A program made the position numbers and the translations under genes. A stretch of DNA of 64,000 nucleotides from CAWJLE01 sp963843645 (lineage in GTDB: Bacteria > Chloroflexota > Anaerolineae > DAOTYC01): contig CAWJLE010000001.1 of the NCBI GenBank assembly GCA_963843645.1, positions 1,364,001 through 1,428,000 of the forward strand, given 5' to 3'. The notes beneath the pieces were generated by a model that saw only the letters and a program-made list of their open reading frames with translations, had not been told where the DNA came from and searched no databases. This document shows, in pieces, positions 1-9,691 of this stretch; within the stretch, counting starts at the first letter, position 1, and every line of letters begins with the position of its first letter.

Positions 1-534
1 GCGAGCCGGAACCCGATTGGCGAGGGCCTCGAGCCAGACTGCGTCGGCAACGTCCAGAAACCGCGCAAGCGCCCCCAGCAACACGACGTTGCTGATGCGG
101 GTATTGCCCAGCTCCTCGGCCAGAGCGATGCCTGGAACGAAGTGTACCTCGGGGCTGACGGTGAGGAGCGCCTGGCGGATGCGCTCGTCGTCGGGATACT
201 CCGCACCGCCCGAGCTGACTGACACCGGTGCGATGCGGTAGTCGTTCACGATGATGATGCCGCCCGGTCGCACGGCCTCGACCTGGCGCATGGCCTCCAG
301 TTTCTCGAAGGCCAGGAAGTAATCGGCTTCGCCTTTGCCGATGAACGGTGCGTAGACTTTGTCCCCCCAACGTACGTGACTCGTCACGCTGCCGCCGCGC
401 TGCGCCATGCCGTGAATCTCCGATTTCTTCGCCTCGAAACCGGCTCGCGAGCCGACCTCAACCAGCACGTCGCTGGCCAGCAGCGTGCCCTGGCCGCCTA
501 CCCCAGCCAGCAGGAAGTCCTTCTTTGCCTCCAT
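1..534 (-). CDS. 2-oxoacid:acceptor oxidoreductase gamma/beta-type subunit (indolepyruvate oxidoreductase IorB-like), partial
   Basis: Open reading frame that runs off the left edge of the window, so its C-terminus is missing (178 residues visible). The start is ATG at 534, about 7 bases after a GGAAGGGGG ribosome binding site. The N-terminus has the GVGGQGTLLAS nucleotide-binding loop, followed by the family-typical HGMAQRGGSV motif near residue 45. This pattern is known from IorB and from the gamma subunits of pyruvate and 2-ketoglutarate ferredoxin oxidoreductases. The family transfers electrons from thiamine-dependent 2-oxoacid decarboxylation to ferredoxin; this subunit pairs with a large IorA-like subunit, which would lie beyond the left edge. 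Whether the substrate is indolepyruvate or another 2-oxoacid cannot be told from this subunit alone. The flavoprotein gene upstream on the same strand ends 61 bases away, so the two may be cotranscribed. Confidence 0.85.
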   Translation of the reverse strand, partial: MEAKKDFLLAGVGGQGTLLASDVLVEVGSRAGFEAKKSEIHGMAQRGGSVTSHVRWGDKVYAPFIGKGEADYFLAFEKLEAMRQVEAVRPGGIIIVNDYRIAPVSVSSGGAEYPDDERIRQALLTVSPEVHFVPGIALAEELGNTRISNVVLLGALARFLDVADAVWLEALANRVPAR

Positions 535-595
535 CGTGTTCCCCCTTCCATGTGCCTTCTCGGATTGATGCGCAGACGCAGTACGTTCGCGACCG

Positions 596-1798
596 TCAGA
601 TCAGGAATCGCACGAGATTGGACGGCCGCAACAACTCGCACGGTCGGATCATGCCGATGATGGCGAGGCCGACGGTCAGGGCGAAGTCCTGATCGCAGCT
701 TGCCTGGCCCACCAGGCGGTCGACCACGCGGCGGTGCCCGAGCATCTGGCGCAGGAATTGCGCGGCGCGATGGTCGGCCAGGTAGCGGCAACGCAAATCC
801 CGGCCGTAGCCGGCCAGCGCCGCCGCGGACATGTCTCCAGACTGAATTGCTCGTTGCGCCTGCCGTGCGGCGAGTTCGCCGCTTTCCATGGCCGGTGCGA
901 TGCCCTCTCCTGTCAGCGGATTCACCAGGTGCCCGGCCTCGCCGACAAGCAGAATGTTGTCGGCGCACAGCCGTGCTTTCCCGATTCCGGTCCTCAAGGG
1001 ATAACCCCGGATCGGTGACTCTGTACGGCCGGCTCCCAGTCGCCGCCGAAGGTGCGGATTCTCCTCGATGCTGCGGGCGAGCAAGCGAGGCAGATTGAGT
1101 CCGTCTCGCCTGGCCTGAGCCGCAAAGGTCCCGAGGCCCACGTTCACGCGGCCGCCGCCGAGCGGAAACACCCAGGTATAACCCGGCGAGACGTCCCGCT
1201 CGTAGTGGATCTCGAGCATTTCGTCGGGAGGGACGGCCTCCGCGAAGTAACCCCGCACGGCAACCAGATCCGGCTGCCCGCGGACCAACCCCAGGGCACG
1301 CGCCAGGGCGGCCTGTCCGCCCTCGGCGATGACGACCAGCTGGGCCGTCTCCTCTCGGGCGCGTCCGGCGCACACCCCGTCCACGCGCACAGTAGCCGGA
1401 TCCTGCCAGGTCACGGATCGGACGTGGTACTGCTCGGCGAGCTGAGCTCCGCTGGCGACGGCCTGTGTGACCAGCGCCGCATCCAATTTGCGACGCGGAA
1501 TGACGCGCCCGAATGAGATGGTCTGCGGCTCCCCGTACGACACCGTGACGGAGCTGCCGTTCGGCGACGACAGGAGCAGCGTTTGTGGCTCGAAGAAGCC
1601 CTCGGCGGCCATCCAGCCGCCGAGGCCCAGCCGATCCAAAGTGGACAGGCCGGCGGCGCTCACGCCGTCGCCGCAGATTTTGTCTCGCGGAAACGACTGG
1701 CGATCAGCCAGGAGCGTCTTGATGCCGGAACGGGCGAGACAGATGGCTGCGGATGCTCCGGCCGGGCCCGCGCCGATGACGAGCACGTCCCACTTCAC
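596..1798 (-). CDS. geranylgeranyl reductase family FAD-dependent oxidoreductase
   Basis: A 400-residue flavoprotein. I chose GTG at 1798 because the protein then begins directly with the Rossmann dinucleotide motif (VIGAGPAGASAA); the longer frame upstream only covers the neighbouring HAD gene out of frame. Other family marks are PRDKICGDG near residue 45, which surrounds the isoalloxazine site, and GEAGHLVNPLTGEG near residue 285, the second FAD-contacting motif. The family reduces double bonds of prenyl chains in lipids, quinones or chlorophyll side chains. In a heterotrophic Chloroflexota-like genome the substrate is unknown; membrane lipid or menaquinone prenyl chains are possible. Length is normal for the family and no frame change is seen. 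It lies between the HAD gene and the IorB-like gene on the same strand. Confidence 0.85.
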   Translation of the reverse strand: MKWDVLVIGAGPAGASAAICLARSGIKTLLADRQSFPRDKICGDGVSAAGLSTLDRLGLGGWMAAEGFFEPQTLLLSSPNGSSVTVSYGEPQTISFGRVIPRRKLDAALVTQAVASGAQLAEQYHVRSVTWQDPATVRVDGVCAGRAREETAQLVVIAEGGQAALARALGLVRGQPDLVAVRGYFAEAVPPDEMLEIHYERDVSPGYTWVFPLGGGRVNVGLGTFAAQARRDGLNLPRLLARSIEENPHLRRRLGAGRTESPIRGYPLRTGIGKARLCADNILLVGEAGHLVNPLTGEGIAPAMESGELAARQAQRAIQSGDMSAAALAGYGRDLRCRYLADHRAAQFLRQMLGHRRVVDRLVGQASCDQDFALTVGLAIIGMIRPCELLRPSNLVRFLI

Positions 1799-1817
1799 GG
1801 CTGGCGGCTTTCCCTTT

Positions 1818-2517
1818 TCAGTCCTCGGTGGGTTGCGGCGGCAGCAGCTCCAGCAACTCTGCGAGGTTGTGAATGCACGTATCGTAATAGGACCCGTCAG
1901 TGCAGCGGTGCACGCCGTACTGCTGGTCCACAAGCACTGCATAGATGTCGAGCGCGTGAGCGCCCTCCAACTCGTCGCTTCCGCCGTCGCCGACGAACAG
2001 GCACTCCTCGGGCCGCTCACCAAGTGCCCGGATGGTGCTCAGGTACATGTGCGGGTCCGGCTTCGTCGTACCGGCCTCGTTGGAGAGCGTAACCACGTCG
2101 AACATGGCCTCCAGGCCGACCCGTTGCAGCACGCCTCGCCACAAATACGTGCAGTCGGAGATGAGGCCCAGTCTATAGCCGCGCTGGCGCAGGGCGGTCA
2201 GCGTGGGCACGGTGGCCGGGTAGAGATTCACCGCCGGGACCCTGGTCTCCAATTCAGCCTGGGCCACCCGATGTGCGCGCTCCTCAGTGTCGTCCTCGCC
2301 CATGTAACGGAGAATCGCGTGGGCGCGCTGGACGGCATCAGGTAGAGCACCGGTCAGACTGTCGCGGAACGTGGCTTGGCGCGCGATCGGTGAACTGGTC
2401 CACGTCGAGCCCTGCGTGGACGGCCATCTGGCTGTATGAGTACTCCATTCCGCCGTCTTCAAACAACAGCGTGCCGTACATGTCTGAGAGCACGGCTTTG
2501 ATGGGTCTGTCGATCAT
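1818..2517 (-). CDS. HAD-superfamily hydrolase (frame change near 2380)
   Basis: Start ATG at 2515-2517, preceded by AAAGGA. The N-terminus reads MIDRPIKAVLSDMYGTLLFED. The DMYGTL segment is HAD motif I, with nucleophile Asp and Tyr in place of the usual Phe. After a single-base frame change near 2380 the protein continues with SDCTYLW (motif II region), KPDPHMY (motif III Lys) and VGDGGSDELEGA (motif IV acidic pair). About 232 residues if the shift is repaired, normal for a HAD-IA phosphatase with an alpha-helical cap. Substrate unknown; small phosphorylated metabolites are typical. The shift is likely a sequence error because both halves are well conserved. It ends 19 bases before the flavoprotein start and may be its operon partner. 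Confidence 0.8.
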
Positions 2518-2671
2518 GAGCTGTCAGTCGTTCCTTTGCGCGGTGAGATATTGGCTGCATTGGCGTAACGCTGTCGTGCGTGGCGTGGTGCCGGGAACGT
2601 GTCCTCGTCGCACGACGACGCCGGCCCGCATTATATACGATGTCATAGGGGATGACAAGGGGAGGTCTTCA

Positions 2672-3004
2672 TTATCTGGATCTTATCTGGATCAATTCAA
2701 TAGGCGCTCCTTCTTCTTCGATGAACGCCACCACATTGCCCTCTGAAGGGCTGTTGGGCTCGATGATGACTCTACGACCCTTAATCGCTTCGTGGACGTC
2801 CTCAACTTCAAACGCCACGTGGGGCACAGTCTTCACGATTTCGGGCAACGGGCAGTCCTCCTCATATCTCATCCATTCGATGCCAAATTCGCTTCCTTCA
2901 AAGCAGGAGTGATAGCATTTAAAGTCCTTCAGGTACTTCTCATCTGGACGGCTCGTGTCTGTAGGAATTCCGAGGTGGTGATATTTCCACTCTGTCTTTT
3001 TCAT
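2672..3004 (-). CDS. VOC/glyoxalase-like family protein
   Basis: A 110-residue protein with one betaalphabetabetabeta-type VOC half: HHLGIP at the N-terminus, HVAFEVEDVHEAI in the middle, and a C-terminal FIEEEGAPIELIQI strand, where the Glu is a typical metal-ligand position. Known members include glyoxalase I, extradiol dioxygenases and resistance proteins. A single VOC module of this size probably dimerises to form the active site. The function here is unknown. Its ATG overlaps the mutY stop codon (ATGA at 3001-3004), so translation is probably coupled to mutY. The base composition is clearly more AT-rich than the surrounding genes, which suggests later acquisition. Confidence 0.7.
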   Translation of the reverse strand: MKKTEWKYHHLGIPTDTSRPDEKYLKDFKCYHSCFEGSEFGIEWMRYEEDCPLPEIVKTVPHVAFEVEDVHEAIKGRRVIIEPNSPSEGNVVAFIEEEGAPIELIQIRSR

Positions 3005-4176
3005 ATCCCCTCCTGATGCTCACTCGTGGGCCTTAGGGAATCAACTGCGAGTCTCTCGACCCACAATCTGCCGATTGGAGGCGTCTCTTGCAGCAGTGCG
3101 GCGATGATCTTCCGGTTGGCGGTAGGGAAGGCGTAGCGGGCCAGGTTGGCGACCTGCTCCCAGCGCCAGTCGGTGCAGGCACGGCATTGCGGCTCGCCCG
3201 AGACGTGGCGGCACTGCAGCACGTGCAGGGTGACGCGGAAGTGGGTGTAGGCGTGCTGCACGATCATGAACGGCTGAATGTCGTCCACGCGGATGTCGAG
3301 CTCTTCCCCGGCCTCACGAGTCAGGGCGTCGGCGGGGCTTTCACCCAGCTCGATCTTGCCGCCGGGGAACTCCCACAGTCCGCCCAGCAACGCTTCCGGC
3401 GGCCGCCGGGAGATTAGAACGCCGTCCCCGTGCCAGATCACGCCAATCGCGATGTCGTAATGCGGAATGGTTCTACGCGGACGGCGTACGGGGCGTGCGG
3501 CCTGGAGACCCAGCCGGTTCGCCTGGCAGTCGCTCGCCCACGGGCAGCGCGCACAGTCGGGCTTACGCGGCGTGCAGACGGTGGCGCCCAGATCCATAAG
3601 CGCCTCGTTGAAGTCGCCGGCCTGCCCGTGTGGGAGGAGCGCTTCGGCCAACGTCCACAGCAGCTCCGCCGTCGCGCCCTGCGGCGGCGTGTCGATATCG
3701 AAGACGCGGCACAGTACGCGGGTCACGTTGCCGTCGACCGCCGGCTGATCCTGGCCGAATGCGGTGCTGAGGATGGCGCCGGCAGTGTAACGGCCGATGC
3801 CAGAAATGCGAATCAGTTCGTCCGCGGTCTGCGGCAGCTGCCCGCCAAAGCCTTCGACCACCTGGCGCGCGCCGCGATGCAGATTTCTCGCCCTGGCGTA
3901 GTAGCCCAGACCCTCCCAGGCCTTCAGGACGTCATCCAGAGCGGCGGCGGCCAGACTCTCGACCGTGGGGAATCGGGCCAGGAAGCGCTCGTAATAGGGA
4001 ACGACAGTCTGTACCTGCGTTTGGTGCAACATGACCTCAGCGACCCAGGTGCGGTACGGGGTGCGATTCTGCCGCCAGGGCATAGTGCGCTGCTCGGGCC
4101 GGTGCCATGCCAACAGAGCGGCGGCCATGGCGGGCCAGCGCCCTGCCGGTGGATTCCATTCCGTGAAATCGGTCAT
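3001..4176 (-). CDS. mutY: A/G-specific adenine DNA glycosylase MutY with C-terminal NUDIX-like domain
   Basis: A 391-residue protein that removes adenine mispaired with 8-oxoguanine. The catalytic Glu lies in EVMLHQTQV near residue 44. The helix-hairpin-helix is RISGIGRYTAGA, followed by the catalytic Asp in PAVDGNVTR. The 4Fe-4S loop is visible as C-x6-C-x2-C-x5-C (CTPRKPDCARCPWASDC). The C-terminal NUDIX-like domain contains GGKIELGES and REAGEEL, which in MutY recognises 8-oxoG. ATG 4176 overlaps the recJ stop codon by 4 bases (4173-4176), so recJ, mutY and the VOC gene form a coupled chain. The frame is intact and the length is as in typical MutY. Confidence 0.95.
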   Translation of the reverse strand: MTDFTEWNPPAGRWPAMAAALLAWHRPEQRTMPWRQNRTPYRTWVAEVMLHQTQVQTVVPYYERFLARFPTVESLAAAALDDVLKAWEGLGYYARARNLHRGARQVVEGFGGQLPQTADELIRISGIGRYTAGAILSTAFGQDQPAVDGNVTRVLCRVFDIDTPPQGATAELLWTLAEALLPHGQAGDFNEALMDLGATVCTPRKPDCARCPWASDCQANRLGLQAARPVRRPRRTIPHYDIAIGVIWHGDGVLISRRPPEALLGGLWEFPGGKIELGESPADALTREAGEELDIRVDDIQPFMIVQHAYTHFRVTLHVLQCRHVSGEPQCRACTDWRWEQVANLARYAFPTANRKIIAALLQETPPIGRLWVERLAVDSLRPTSEHQEGI

Positions 4177-6491
4177 CGGTCGCTCGAGGAGATCAGTGCG
4201 CCGGCATCGGCGCCGCGAAAATAGGCGCGGTACGCGGCGGTCTCTGCCAGCAGTGACTGCAACTCGCGGTACAGTGTGTCTGTGAGCGGAGAGGCTTGAC
4301 CCTGGCCGGGCCCCAGAACCCAGACGCCCGTCTCCTGCGCCAGCATCTCGAACTGGCCACGCTCCACCCACCATTGAATACCGTGACGTATCGTGGCTTC
4401 GCGATGGCCCATCGCCGCCGCAACTGCGTCGAGGCGGCAGCGGCCTCCGCGTGCGGTCAGGTCATACTTCAACAGGCCGGCGAGTCGCGATAGGAACGTG
4501 CGTGGGTCGTCCAGGCCGGAGTTGCGGGCAAAGAGGAAGACCCGTTTGGGCGTCACCGTGGCCAGCGCCTGGCTGAGTTCCCGGGGCCGGGCGGAATCGT
4601 CCAGATGACGAGCGACTCGTTTCGATGGAGCCGATCGCGCGGCGACCAGGGGGCTTCACTGACCGGAACGGCCTCGCTCCAGACCAGACCGCCCTCTCCC
4701 AGCGCGGACAGGATGCGGCGCAAGGTGGCTTCGGGTTCCGGTTCTGCGCGGCAGTCGGTGACTTCGATGGATTTTGCCCGGCCTGTCACGACGGCGGGAG
4801 CGTCGCCCACGGGGCGCGCGTCCAACCATTCGATCTGAATCTCGGGCTGACCCTGGTAGTTGCGAGAGCGAATCAGGTACGCCAGGTCGAATGCGCCCTC
4901 GGGCAGCGGCAGATCCATGCCGCGCCACCACATGACAGATGCCGTGTGCCCGAGCTCGTCCTCGACGGTCAAACGTCTGTGCTCCGACGTGCGGCCGACG
5001 GTCGTGTGGGCGGTAACCTTCAGCCGGCGGGCGGCGAGGACGAACGGCGGATTTCCCGCACCGAACGGCGCCAGGCGCTCCAATCGGGCCGCCAGTTCCG
5101 TCGACACGTCTGACAGCGGGACGTAAGCGCCAATCTGGATGGTCCGCTCGGGGCGGGCGGCGCTCGAGACGCCGACCACCTGCGCGAGCCCGTCGCGGAA
5201 CGCCGCGATGTTGTCCGCCGCGAGCGACACACCGGCGGCCATTGGGTGCCCACCAAAGCGCTCCAGGAGCCGCGACTGGGCGGCGATTGCGGCGCGGATG
5301 TCCACCCCCGGCACCGAGCGAGCCGAGCCGCGCGCCTGCCCGTCCGCCGAGTGGTTGATGACGACGGCAGGCCGATTGTAGCGTTCGGCGAGCCTCCCGG
5401 CCACGAGACCCAGCACGCCCGCGGGCCAGCGCGGATGCTCGACCACCAGCACCGGCGTCCGGAGCAGCCCTGGGTCGCGCTCGATCAAGGCGACGGCAGC
5501 GCCCGTGACCTGATTGCAGAGGAGCTGTCGCTCGACGTTCAGGGCTTCCATTTCCTGGGCAATCGTCCGCGCCCGCACGACGTCGTGGGTGGTCAGGAGC
5601 TCCACCGCGTGCGTTGCCTCCGACAGCCGCCCCAGCGCGTTGAGCCGTGGCGCCAGGCCAAACGCGATCTGTTCCTCAGTCATGCCGGCTGCGGGGATTT
5701 CGGCCAGCTCCAACAGGGCGGCCAATCCCAGGCGCTCGTTGCGGCGCAAGGTCTCCAATCCGCGCTGCACCAGGTAGCGGACGTCGTCGCGAAGGATCGC
5801 CACATCGGCGACCATTCCCACGGCGGTCAGGTCCAGCCCCCGCGCCGCGCGGTCTGGGTTTCCACGGCGGGCGTACAACTCCTCCACCAGCTTCCAGGCC
5901 GTGCCGACGCCTGACAGCTCGTGCAGCGGATGATTCTGCGGCAGGCGCTTCGGGTTGACCACGGCATTCGCGTGCGGAAGCTCCGGCCCCAGGTCGTGGT
6001 GGTCGGTGACCAGGACGTCGACGCCCAGGCCACGCGCGTAGGACACGGCGGCGAAATCGGTGACGCCTGTGTCACAGGTGACGATGACGCGGACGCCGCG
6101 TGAGATCAGGCCCTGCAGGGCGTGGATGTGCAGGCCGTGGGAGTCGGTCAGACGGTCGGGGATGTGGAACTCGACGCGCCCGCCCAGATCGCGCAGGGCC
6201 TCGAGCAGGACGGCAGTCGACGTCACGCCGTCGGCGTCGAAATCGCCCCATACAGCAATGGACTCTCCGCTCGCCAACGCCTGGTCGAGCCGGTCGGCGG
6301 CCTCGGGCAGGTCGGGCAGATCAGCTGGGCGGTCGCGGCCGATAGCGATCGGGGTCCAGGAATCCGAGCGCCGCTTCCGCCGTCGTCAGTCCGCGACAGG
6401 CCAGCGCGGCCGCCAGCAACTCATCGCCGTCCACTGCGCCGAGCAGCGTTTCCGGTACATCCACTTCCTGAGGTTCGAGCCAACGTGACAT
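4173..6491 (-). CDS. recJ: single-stranded-DNA-specific exonuclease RecJ (two frame changes)
   Basis: 5'-3' exonuclease of recombination and mismatch repair. ATG at 6491 begins MSRWLEPQEVDVPETLL. The frame changes near 6325 (+1) and near 4585 (-1, in a C run). Reconstructed length is about 770 residues, in the long RecJ class. Conserved DHH-family motifs are DFDADG near residue 83, CDTG, TDHHDLG near residue 163, and the DHHA1 motif around GGHPMAAG. An OB-like segment follows, then a helical C-terminal domain that lies wholly in the last frame (4173-4556) and is colinear with known long RecJ proteins. It is followed by mutY with a 4-base overlap. The frame shifts leave every motif intact, so I read this as one functional gene. 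Confidence 0.85.
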
Positions 6492-6520
6492 AATGGAAAC
6501 ATCTCTCTTCGGGGCGTGGT

Positions 6521-6600
6521 GCGTGATCCGTAATCCGTGATACGTGATGCATGATACGTAATGCGTAACGCGCACAACGCATCACGTATCACGGATCAAT
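6521..6600. repeat. heptad-iterated repeat with 18-bp perfect inverted arms
   Basis: The segment is built from degenerate 7-base units of the form NCGTRAT (gcgtgat, ccgtaat, ccgtgat, acgtgat, gcatgat, acgtaat, gcgtaac). Its second half runs in inverted orientation. Arms 6533-6550 and 6579-6596 are perfect 18-bp complements around a 28-base loop. The right arm overlaps the 3' end of the PD-(D/E)XK nuclease gene (stop at 6596). It lies between that gene and recJ on the same strand, so it would form a strong hairpin in the mRNA. Confidence 0.85.
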
Positions 6601-7423
6601 AACTAATCTCCGCCATTTGCTCAAGGTCCAGGTCGGGCGGCTGGGCATCGGCCCAAAGCATCGACTCGTCGACGTCCGCAAGGGCGCCGGCTTCGACGCC
6701 TCGATCGCACAGCGAGCGATAAATGCAGTAGCGGCACTTTCGATCGTCCGCCGTCATTGCAAAGCCCTCATCCGGAGTCGCCAGGATCTCCGCGATCAAC
6801 GTCTCCAGCAGCCGGTGGTTGGCGGCGTGCCGGATTGCGTCGTAACCGATCTCCTCGGTCTGCTCGGGGAACTCGGCAAACCAATAGGCCATTGCGACGC
6901 GGTCCGGCGTTAGTGAAGGCATGGCCAGCGCACGGGCGCCCGCTTCCGCAGCGACGTAAAGGTACACCGAGGTCTGCAACCGGCGCTGCAGCGAGTCCGA
7001 CGATGGACGGCGATGGTCTGTCTTCCAATCGACGATCAGAACCTGCCCCTCGCTGACGGCCAGAAGGTCGTACTTGGCAACCAGGCGCTGTTCGCCGACC
7101 AGGGTGGACAGCGAGGTCTCAGCCAGTCGGATGGCTCGTTCCAGACCAGAGGGCGGCTGCTCCAGGTATGCCGTCCACCAGCGCTGAAGGTCGGCATCGT
7201 CTTGCGGCGCCAGGCTGTCGGCCGGCAGACCCAACGTGTGCTGGTGAACGAGCCGATGGAAGGCTTCTCCGCGGCGAACCTGTTCCTCGTGCTCCAGAAC
7301 GGGCTGCGCGAGCACCGCCGGCCACACCTGTCCTCTGACGTAACGCAGCTCGAAACGGCGCGGGCAATCGGTGTAGTCCTGCAAGCACGATTGGCTGAAA
7401 CGAAAACCTTTCGGTACGGGCAC
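6596..7423 (-). CDS. PD-(D/E)XK nuclease domain protein (RecB/AddB/Cas4-type) with iron-sulfur cysteines
   Basis: A 275-residue stand-alone nuclease. The N-terminus has SQSCLQDYTDCPRRFELRY, typical of the start of RecB-type nuclease domains and supplying a first cluster cysteine. A His follows in GEAFHRLVHQH. The core active site is DLLA..VLIVDWKTD near residue 150, with the D...D-x-K pattern. The C-terminal CRYCIYRSLCDRG adds three cysteines, so four cysteines probably hold a 4Fe-4S cluster as in AddB and Cas4. It starts 3 bases downstream of the UvrD-like gene, in the same operon, and very likely provides the nuclease for the two neighbouring helicase-like proteins. In AddAB this domain is fused to the helicase; here it is a separate chain. 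The last codons lie in the heptad repeat. Confidence 0.85.
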   Translation of the reverse strand: MPVPKGFRFSQSCLQDYTDCPRRFELRYVRGQVWPAVLAQPVLEHEEQVRRGEAFHRLVHQHTLGLPADSLAPQDDADLQRWWTAYLEQPPSGLERAIRLAETSLSTLVGEQRLVAKYDLLAVSEGQVLIVDWKTDHRRPSSDSLQRRLQTSVYLYVAAEAGARALAMPSLTPDRVAMAYWFAEFPEQTEEIGYDAIRHAANHRLLETLIAEILATPDEGFAMTADDRKCRYCIYRSLCDRGVEAGALADVDESMLWADAQPPDLDLEQMAEISY

Positions 7424-7426
7424 GGC

Positions 7427-9691
7427 TTACTCCTTGGATACGGCGAAACTCAATCCTGCCCGGCCCGCCAGGTAGGCCTGCAGGGCGATGAGCGGCACCG
7501 CCCGGCGGGCCGGCCTTCTCGGCTGGCCGGTGTTCCAGGTGATGACCAACTGCCGGCGCGCGCGGGTGATGGCGACGTACAACAAACGCAGTCGCTCAGC
7601 CACGTAATCCAGCCGGGCGCGGTGCGTGGCCTTGCCCTCATGGTACGGCGCGTCGCCGGCCGGCCCCATTATAGCATCGAGTTGGGCGAGCCCCTCGGCT
7701 TCCAGATTCAGGCCGTCGCGGACGAACCACCGCTCCGAGATGTAGCTGTCGTACGATTGCGCGGAAGGGAAGTCGTAGTTGTTGACCGACATCAAGTACA
7801 CCCGATCCCATTCCAGCCCTTTGGCTTTGTGCATCGTGGTGACAATGACCTTGCCCTTGTACTTCGTCGGATCGAAGGCAACGTCATCCTCGCTCATCCC
7901 GATGAATTTACGCTGATTGCGGGCGATGACGGCGAGCTCCTCGGTCAGCTCGGGCAATCCCCAGTCGGAGTGCACGTCGGCGGCGGTGCGTAACAGCAGA
8001 GACAGCTTGTAAGCCAGCGCCAGCTCAGCCGGTTCCCGAAACAGGTCCTGGGCGATCGTCAGCACCAGTTGGTCGATGGGGAGCAGAACGGCATCCTGCC
8101 ACGTTTGGAGCAGCGTCCGGAATTCAGCCAGCAAGCCCAGGTGGTCCGCGGCTTCGGGATCCCGGCTCAAGTCCAACGAGGCGAGCCAGTCTCGGCTCAG
8201 TCGCGGCCAGAGATAGTCCTCCACCTGCCGGCAGCCGCGCAGCAGCTTCTCGAGGTGGCGCAGGCGATTGGCGTCGTCAGGATCGGACCTGTCGTCCCGG
8301 CGCCAGGCCCGGAATGCATCGGCCAGCTTGGTTGGCGACGTCGCGTCCGCCAGGCAGCGCAGCACCGTGCCCAGTACACCCGCCGTCTGGCGCGTGGCTG
8401 AGGTGCTCTGCAGCAGTTCCAGGCACTCGATCTTGTTCGCGCGCAGGGCGTCGCTGACTTTGAAGCCGCGCGTGTTGCGCGGCACGAGCACGGCCACCGT
8501 CTCGTCCGAAGCGGCCGGTTGGGCCTGCAAAAACTGGACGACCTTCAGGATCTCTTCTTCGGCCGAGACGCTCTCTTGGACGATTTGGACGCAGCCGGGG
8601 GTGGTTTCTGGATTTGGCTGGCTGTCGCCTTCGGGTGAGGGCTGGATGTACTGCGCCGAGAAGGCCTTGCGAGCCCGTTCTACTTCGGGGTGCTCGCTCA
8701 TGGCCCATTCGACCAGGTAATTGGCGAAATCGATGATACCCTGGCACGAACGGCCGGAATTAGGCAGGTCGCAGCTCGTGACGCCTTCGCTGCCCACGAA
8801 GGCGCGCAGGAACTCCGGGCTGGCCGTGGTGAACGTCTCGAAGATGGCCTGATTGGTGTCGCCCACGCGGACCCAGTTTCCGTGCGCGCCCGCCAGCAGT
8901 GTTCAGAATCTTCTCCTGCAGGGCGCTGCTGTCCTGCGCTTCATCCTCCAGGATGTACGGCCACCGTGCGCGCAGCCGGGCCAGGTAATCCGGATCCAGC
9001 CGCAGTGCGTCGAGCGCCAGCCGAATCAGGTCATCGAAGTCCACGCCGCCGCGATAGGCCAGCGCCCGCTGATAATTGGCGTAGATGCCGACGCCCATGG
9101 CTGCCAGGGGCAGATCCCGTCCCCGGTCCGCGAGACGGGACAACAGGACCTCCGGCGGAATCTGGTGGTCCTTGGCGCGCCGGACGAACGCCCGCGCGAT
9201 GTCCAGAACCGTTCCCGGCCAGGGATCGCGTCCGATCCACTCTCGTTTCTTTTCTTCGATGTCAGGCAGGACGTAGGCATCCAGAAGTTCTGGATGCAGT
9301 TTCAACCACGCCTGACAGCAGTCTTCCAGGATTCGGCCGCACTCGCGCTCGTCCAGAATCTGGAAGTCCTCCGGCGAGTCCTACCAGCCCCGGACGCTCC
9401 CGGACGATGTCGTGAGCCAGTCCGTGCAGCGTTCGCACTCGATAGCCCAGCCTGGGAATGAGCCCGCGCTCTTTCAGGAGTTTGTCGATCCGTGAGGACA
9501 CGTTGTTGACGGCCGAATTGACCAGTGTCACGACCAGGACTTCCTCGTCATCCTGGATGGCATCGGCGACCAGCCGCGCAGCCAGCAGGGCCAGCGTCGT
9601 CGTCTTGCCGCTGCCGGGAACGGCGGCGACGCCCATCCGACCGCCGGAATAACTCGAGCACCCGTTCTTGCGCGGGCCGCAAGCGGATCAT
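7427..9691 (-). CDS. UvrD/Rep-family (SF1A) DNA helicase (three frame changes)
   Basis: ATG 9691 overlaps the upstream stop codon by one base (TGATG). The protein begins MIRLRPAQERVLELF. Walker A is VPGSGKTTT. Motif II appears as ILEDEAQDSS and motif III as GDTNQAIF. The C-terminal motifs are VTTMHKAKGLEWDRVYL (motif V region) and LLYVAITRARRQLVI (motif VI). Frame changes near 9637, 9370 and 8884 are all +1 in type and leave motifs in order, giving about 750 residues. The protein translocates 3'-5' on single-stranded DNA with ATP. It sits between a second P-loop helicase-like gene and the nuclease gene, all with overlaps or gaps under 4 bases. That arrangement suggests a three-subunit helicase-nuclease functionally like AddAB or RecBCD. 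Confidence 0.85.

Noticed and set aside
1467..2345. 292-codon plus-strand frame
   Set aside because: It covers parts of two real minus-strand genes (flavoprotein and HAD) and has no recognisable domain.
6521..6600. Possible CRISPR array
   Set aside because: The units are 7 bases, degenerate and contiguous, without spacers of regular length, and no cas genes are near. The neighbouring PD-(D/E)XK nuclease resembles Cas4 but belongs to a helicase operon.
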